Below, in pieces: positions 8,301 to 9,860 of a stretch of 9,860 bases of DNA (positions within the stretch are counted from its first letter, which is position 1; each line of letters starts with the position of its first letter). Source of the DNA: Verrucomicrobia bacterium TMED56 (GTDB taxonomy: Bacteria; Verrucomicrobiota; Verrucomicrobiia; Opitutales; Seribacteraceae); assembly GCA_002167265.1 (NCBI GenBank), contig NHDJ01000117.1, forward strand, positions 8,885-18,744, read 5' to 3'. The position numbers and the translations under genes are program-made. Under the pieces are notes generated by a model. The model searched no databases. It worked only from the letters and a program-made list of their open reading frames with translations, and was not told where the DNA came from.

Positions 8301-8890
8301 TTGGTTGCTTCTACGACATATTCACGACCATTTAACTGAAAGACAACATGCTCACCCTCAGCAAGTATTCGGTTACCGTCTGCACTTGCAGTTCCCACCA
8401 GGCTATCATTCAAGGAAATAGATGTTTTGAGCTCATTCCCAATGATAACTTCTGTATTGCCAAAATTGGGTTTTAATTCATTCCCTGCAAACAAGGAAGT
8501 TCCTCGATGCGAAGCATTGATCCGATTCAAGGCTTCTTCCACAAGTTCAGAAATTTCATGCCCGTAAGTCTCGGCTGCAGACTGATTTAGTTCCGTCCCT
8601 GCCACTCTGGCAATTTCAACTGCTCTTTGATTGAGTTGCCGCAAATGGTCCAGATTCAAATGTCCAGCATTCAAAAACTCTTTAGCTTGAGAAGAGTTTC
8701 TTTTATATTGTGAAAGTTTCGATTTTTCCGACTCTAGATTAATCAACTTCCCAACTCGTAAACCGTCATCTTCAGGATACTTGATTTTCTGTCCAGTCGA
8801 AATCTGTTGATCCAACTCAAATCTTTTGAGCTCGAGGTCACGAATAGTTCTCGTGATGCTGTCGGATACACTTAGATTAGGAATTCGCAT
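5339..8890 (-). CDS. flgL: Giant flagellar hook-associated protein FlgL (HAP3) with large central insertion
   Basis: A 1183-residue FlgL homologue, the junction protein between hook (via FlgK) and flagellin filament, exported by the flagellar type III system. The N-terminal axial domain is clear: MRIPNLSVSDSITRTIRDLE (1-20), QQISTGQKI (28-36) and LEDD-like PEDDGLRVG (39-47), then long coiled-coil helices to about residue 140 ending at GTSLFAGNE (130-138). The C-terminal axial domain is also clear, from about 1009: VSYLGG (1037-1042), LADVVKSLIDLRTGL (1070-1084) and the terminal SYQAAMQVGSQMLNNSLLNYL helix pattern. Typical FlgL is about 300-400 residues; here about 860 residues separate the halves, opening with a Pro-Asp linker (about 224-237). 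No cysteine occurs in the protein, as expected for an extracellular axial subunit. Position after flgK, overlapping its stop (TAATG), and before fliW supports FlgL over flagellin. No frameshift or stop interrupts it, so the size is real. Confidence 0.9.
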   Translation of the reverse strand: MRIPNLSVSDSITRTIRDLELKRFELDQQISTGQKIKYPEDDGLRVGKLINLESEKSKLSQYKRNSSQAKEFLNAGHLNLDHLRQLNQRAVEIARVAGTELNQSAAETYGHEISELVEEALNRINASHRGTSLFAGNELKPNFGNTEVIIGNELKTSISLNDSLVGTASADGNRILAEGEHVVFQLNGREYVVEATKDGLTTSKISEIVRDLVNNDTGSLDQSPRLPDPISPDPDFPWYRAYVRGGESPNVRNSNANLTSKISNNGDLLFYGTVGEKYHSSVSYISQWNPSTYFPEQVEDKIAQKTAVRYPGVDFKDLTEQEKEVVRNEVFEVGSQSFDQTQFQISLDSKAIQKYRAEYSSRLVPVDVKGWSDLDVSDQDIVWKDAYDEFYNNGDLVFNLSDAEVQSLTGEALKGGDYSFVYYQDTSDSLLPMTGYLKPMELNSDGVWRRSSSPTNDDIRISDLANFYVSGTKYGQPVDEFDSLMVDDYVIQNRWQPVGAAPVMNWSRDVSVESESIQGSSTLNIEHADPWKRLSQYELGELVMHDGNLWESQIDTNFNRKPGLEGNYWKQLPSDYDTNREDWNLSSTATENRIYFLSPDGRLFDEQLDAQFHTEDILLESKTYENSIADLTLDAAALVKQIVYPVSRFAVEGSESSATTVFDQASQKYRIVAAGKDGEIINGQYVKGDIIDSTVDPSALTNGAVVLHEGRYFLVTDETNLDSNAWNSLSATNLEGGGLFLLPNGLPKKGLEKVLMDNSTVSGKKGDILFHRSYDTNNNNLPIDRYYVAKDDYNGESVLAGNIFFEEVNASVTDQGSAWSSNDTYDSGEIVFYKGSYYQSRQDNLKSIITVEDELGNFQGQFAVFPDDEFYLNENGQSVKNTFWAKLTEEGDLNHVLSFKIDNQNQPAVRLPAAGTSGVQASAEAVVDANGEVVGLRVADRGQYFFGSSTSSSTIHSDFQNVEVDLADGSVLSAKIIWQEDNTNGSYFVSGFEGLTISSGQNNVSSTTPKTGDTFSFATGVKTFLDHRDQDGNLLNVSYLGGAKNSSATVGSDADLSFLLDASEDGTKNLADVVKSLIDLRTGLSNSTSSDFADEVFAAEKKLSSLEDDIVNKMGELTASMVRIESVNSHDEEYSMSIDKQISNDLEIDLSEAIMRLTRISTSYQAAMQVGSQMLNNSLLNYL
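6221..6445 (-). other. CBM5/12-like module in FlgL (residues 816-890), with internal loop
   Basis: AWSSNDTYDSGEIVFYKG followed by SYYQS (818-840) is the best match in the protein to the start of a CBM5/12 domain. The closing Trp appears only at FWAKL (883-887), about 45 residues later. The loop in between, with acidic DDEFYLNENG, is longer than in usual modules. The pattern supports a related fold with an enlarged loop. Confidence 0.55.
6704..6805 (-). other. Degenerate CBM-like unit in FlgL (residues 696-729)
   Basis: ALTNGAVVLHEGRYFLVTDE (699-718) followed by AWNSL (725-729) keeps the Gly, Val, Gly, aromatic and closing Trp spacing of the two better units. It lacks the leading Trp and Tyr. 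It is probably a diverged copy of the same module. Confidence 0.4.
7172..7312 (-). other. CBM5/12-like module in FlgL (residues 527-573)
   Basis: The residues read PWKRLSQYELGELVMHDG, then LWES, then KPG, and close with YWKQL. This follows the carbohydrate-binding module 5/12 (chitin-binding type 3) layout: Trp, Tyr-x-x-Gly-[DE]-x-Val, a short turn ending in Gly, an aromatic strand, a Pro, and a closing Trp. The closing Trp and the aromatic strand are the residues that form the sugar-binding face in characterised members. Assigned by eye from pattern only. Confidence 0.55.
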
Positions 8891-8892
8891 TA
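8888..8892 (-). other. flgK stop / flgL start overlap (TAATG)
   Basis: On the minus strand the flgK TAA and the flgL ATG share one A. A GGGG run lies about 13 bases upstream of the ATG and is the nearest thing to a Shine-Dalgarno element, but its spacing is poor. Termination-reinitiation coupling is the likely mode. Confidence 0.75.
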
Positions 8893-9860
8893 TTTAACGA
8901 GCCCCATTACAACTAATTCGAGCATTTTGTCGAGGGTATTTAACACCCTGGATGATGCTTGAAAAGAACGCTGAAACTGCATCAGATCGGCTACTTCTTC
9001 ATCAATAGAAACAGAACTCACCGCTCTTCTTTGATCCAGTAGCAGATTTTCAATTGATTCTTGATGCTCTAAATTGTCGTTTAAGTCTCCCATTTCATTA
9101 CCCAAATCAGCGTTTATTACTGAAATAATTTCTGTAAATTCACCATCTCCAAGCTTGCTTATTCTGAAAGCAGTGTCATTGGCTCCCTCAGGCAGGTCTT
9201 CAGAACTTTTGATATTTTGAGCATTAAGTCCATCATCAACTCTCAACGCAGAAGCCAGATTCCAATCATTCGACAAGACTGCATCGAATTTAAAGTTATC
9301 TCCTTGAATGTACATTTCTGAACCGTCTTCAATGCGAAAGGGAATATCCTCGTATCCCCTCAACCAAAATCTTCCGTCATCATTATTTGGGCTGCTAGGG
9401 GTAAGCAACTTATCCTCACCGGGATAGGTTGAATCGTAATCAATTGTGGTATGCTGCATTCTTCGAGCAGACGCATAGAAGTTTGATTGTACACCAACAT
9501 CTTCAATCTGAAGTCCAAAATTATTTCCTCCCCTAAACCAGGCAATTCCGGAATTTTCCAAATCCCAACCCTGTTCCAATTCTTTTGGAAGGATATTACT
9601 ACTCTGAACTATGGTGAAAGTATCATTCTCCGCGTAAGGCAAAGTCATGCTTACTTCCTCCTCAAAAAGATTCAATTCACCATTACCCTCTTTCCCGTAT
9701 AATCCATAAGTTTCTTCAATGAAAGTATTTGGTCCTCTAACGGGTCTTGTTAAAAAAGCGTCAAAACCAAAAATGTATCCGCCTGGTTCATCTGTTGGGT
9801 TGTAAATTTCATTTACTTGAGAAACAAAGTCTTTAACCAAATCATTCAGACTAACACGAA
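8890..9860 (-). CDS. flgK: Flagellar hook-associated protein FlgK (HAP1), C-terminal part
   Basis: The frame is open through the right edge, so the N-terminal part lies outside; the TTG at 9838-9840 is an internal Leu codon, with RVSLND encoded just before it. The visible 322 residues start with LVKDFVSQVNEIYNPTDEPG, matching the FlgK segment 'L...F...vN..h..G.D..G'. They end with VSSVSIDEEVADLMQFQRSF and then SSRVLNTLDKMLELVV, the conserved FlgK C-terminal axial helix (family pattern 'SGVnlDEE...L..fQ.ayqAsArv'). FlgK caps the hook and joins it to FlgL. The stretch from the N-terminal motif to the end is longer than usual and holds a duplicated WxRG...IED motif. No cysteine is present. The TAA stop shares one base with the flgL ATG, implying translational coupling. 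Confidence 0.92.
   Translation of the reverse strand, partial: RVSLNDLVKDFVSQVNEIYNPTDEPGGYIFGFDAFLTRPVRGPNTFIEETYGLYGKEGNGELNLFEEEVSMTLPYAENDTFTIVQSSNILPKELEQGWDLENSGIAWFRGGNNFGLQIEDVGVQSNFYASARRMQHTTIDYDSTYPGEDKLLTPSSPNNDDGRFWLRGYEDIPFRIEDGSEMYIQGDNFKFDAVLSNDWNLASALRVDDGLNAQNIKSSEDLPEGANDTAFRISKLGDGEFTEIISVINADLGNEMGDLNDNLEHQESIENLLLDQRRAVSSVSIDEEVADLMQFQRSFQASSRVLNTLDKMLELVVMGLVK
9325..9366 (-). repeat. Second copy of internal WxRG-IED motif in FlgK
   Basis: WLRGYEDIPFRIED aligns without gaps with WFRGGNNFGLQIED encoded at 9499-9540. Trp, Arg, Gly, Ile, Glu and Asp are identical, and other positions are mostly similar (F/L, N/E, N/D, F/I, L/F, Q/R). The copies are 58 residues apart and may mark a duplicated beta subdomain in the outer part of FlgK. 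Confidence 0.5.
9499..9540 (-). repeat. First copy of internal WxRG-IED motif in FlgK
   Basis: WFRGGNNFGLQIED, partner of the copy at 9325-9366. The DNA of the two copies has diverged, so this is an old protein-level repeat, not a recent duplication. Confidence 0.5.

Larger units (their letters stand above)
5861..8458 (-). other. Central insertion of giant FlgL (about residues 145-1010)
   Basis: The segment between the conserved FlgL axial halves. It is rich in Asn, Ser, Asp, Tyr and Trp, lacks cysteine, and repeatedly shows the pattern 'Y/N-x-x-G-[DE]-[LIV]-[VL]-x-x-x-G-x-x-Y' followed at some distance by Trp. Examples are NNGDLLFYG (264-272), NNGDLVF (392-398), YELGELVMHDG (537-547), LTNGAVVLHEG (700-710), KKGDILF (764-770) and YDSGEIVFYKG (825-835). 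This suggests a row of related beta modules projecting from the filament base. A separate stretch at about 908-947 resembles 'SG..A.A.v...G.V..l.v...G.yF' beta repeats seen in bacterial adhesins and phage fibres. Boundaries are approximate. Confidence 0.7.

Noticed and set aside
8128..8421. A 97-codon plus-strand ORF, with others at 6600-6893 and 5427-5777, inside flgL.
   Set aside because: They are antisense shadows of a well-supported gene, with no recognisable domains and no ribosome binding site.

Overview
The window is AT-rich bacterial chromosomal DNA. It holds eight genes on the minus strand, read right to left, and one partial gene on the plus strand at the left edge. It is densely coding: intergenic gaps are 0 to 44 bp, overlaps are 1 to 4 bp, and no stretch over 300 bases lacks a gene. 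I see no tRNA, rRNA, CRISPR array, insertion sequence or convincing rho-independent terminator. The order flgK-flgL-fliW-csrA marks a flagellated bacterium that uses the FliW/CsrA control circuit, as found in Firmicutes, spirochaetes, Planctomycetes/Verrucomicrobiota-type groups and others. The upstream regions of the start codons have almost no Shine-Dalgarno sequence, which argues against Firmicutes. The phylum cannot be fixed from this sequence alone.

Right part (about 4558-9860): a flagellar module. The C-terminal part of FlgK (hook-associated protein 1) runs in from the right edge and its stop overlaps the start of flgL (TAATG). The FlgL homologue is 1183 residues, about three times or more the usual size. 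Its normal N- and C-terminal axial domains are separated by an insertion of roughly 860 residues. The insertion contains at least two, probably more, Trp/Tyr/Gly-patterned units that resemble carbohydrate-binding modules of the CBM5/12 (chitin-binding) type. FliW and a C-terminally extended CsrA follow closely, and together they would couple flagellar subunit export to translation.

Middle (3280-4518): a DUF1015-family protein of unknown role, 39 bp downstream of csrA and in the same direction.

Left part (220-3235): three tightly packed genes, each pair joined by a 4-bp ATGA overlap: an MGDG-synthase/GT28-like glycosyltransferase, a 227-residue protein with an apparent SCP2-like lipid-binding C-terminal half, and a class III PLP aminotransferase of the glutamate-1-semialdehyde aminomutase type. 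They look like a translationally coupled unit, perhaps modifying a lipid-linked or surface glycan; the substrate is unknown. At the left edge an unidentified plus-strand gene ends convergently, overlapping the aminotransferase stop by 4 bp.

The most unusual item is the giant FlgL with carbohydrate-binding-like modules at the hook-filament junction. The coupled glycosyltransferase/SCP2-like/aminotransferase trio is the second.
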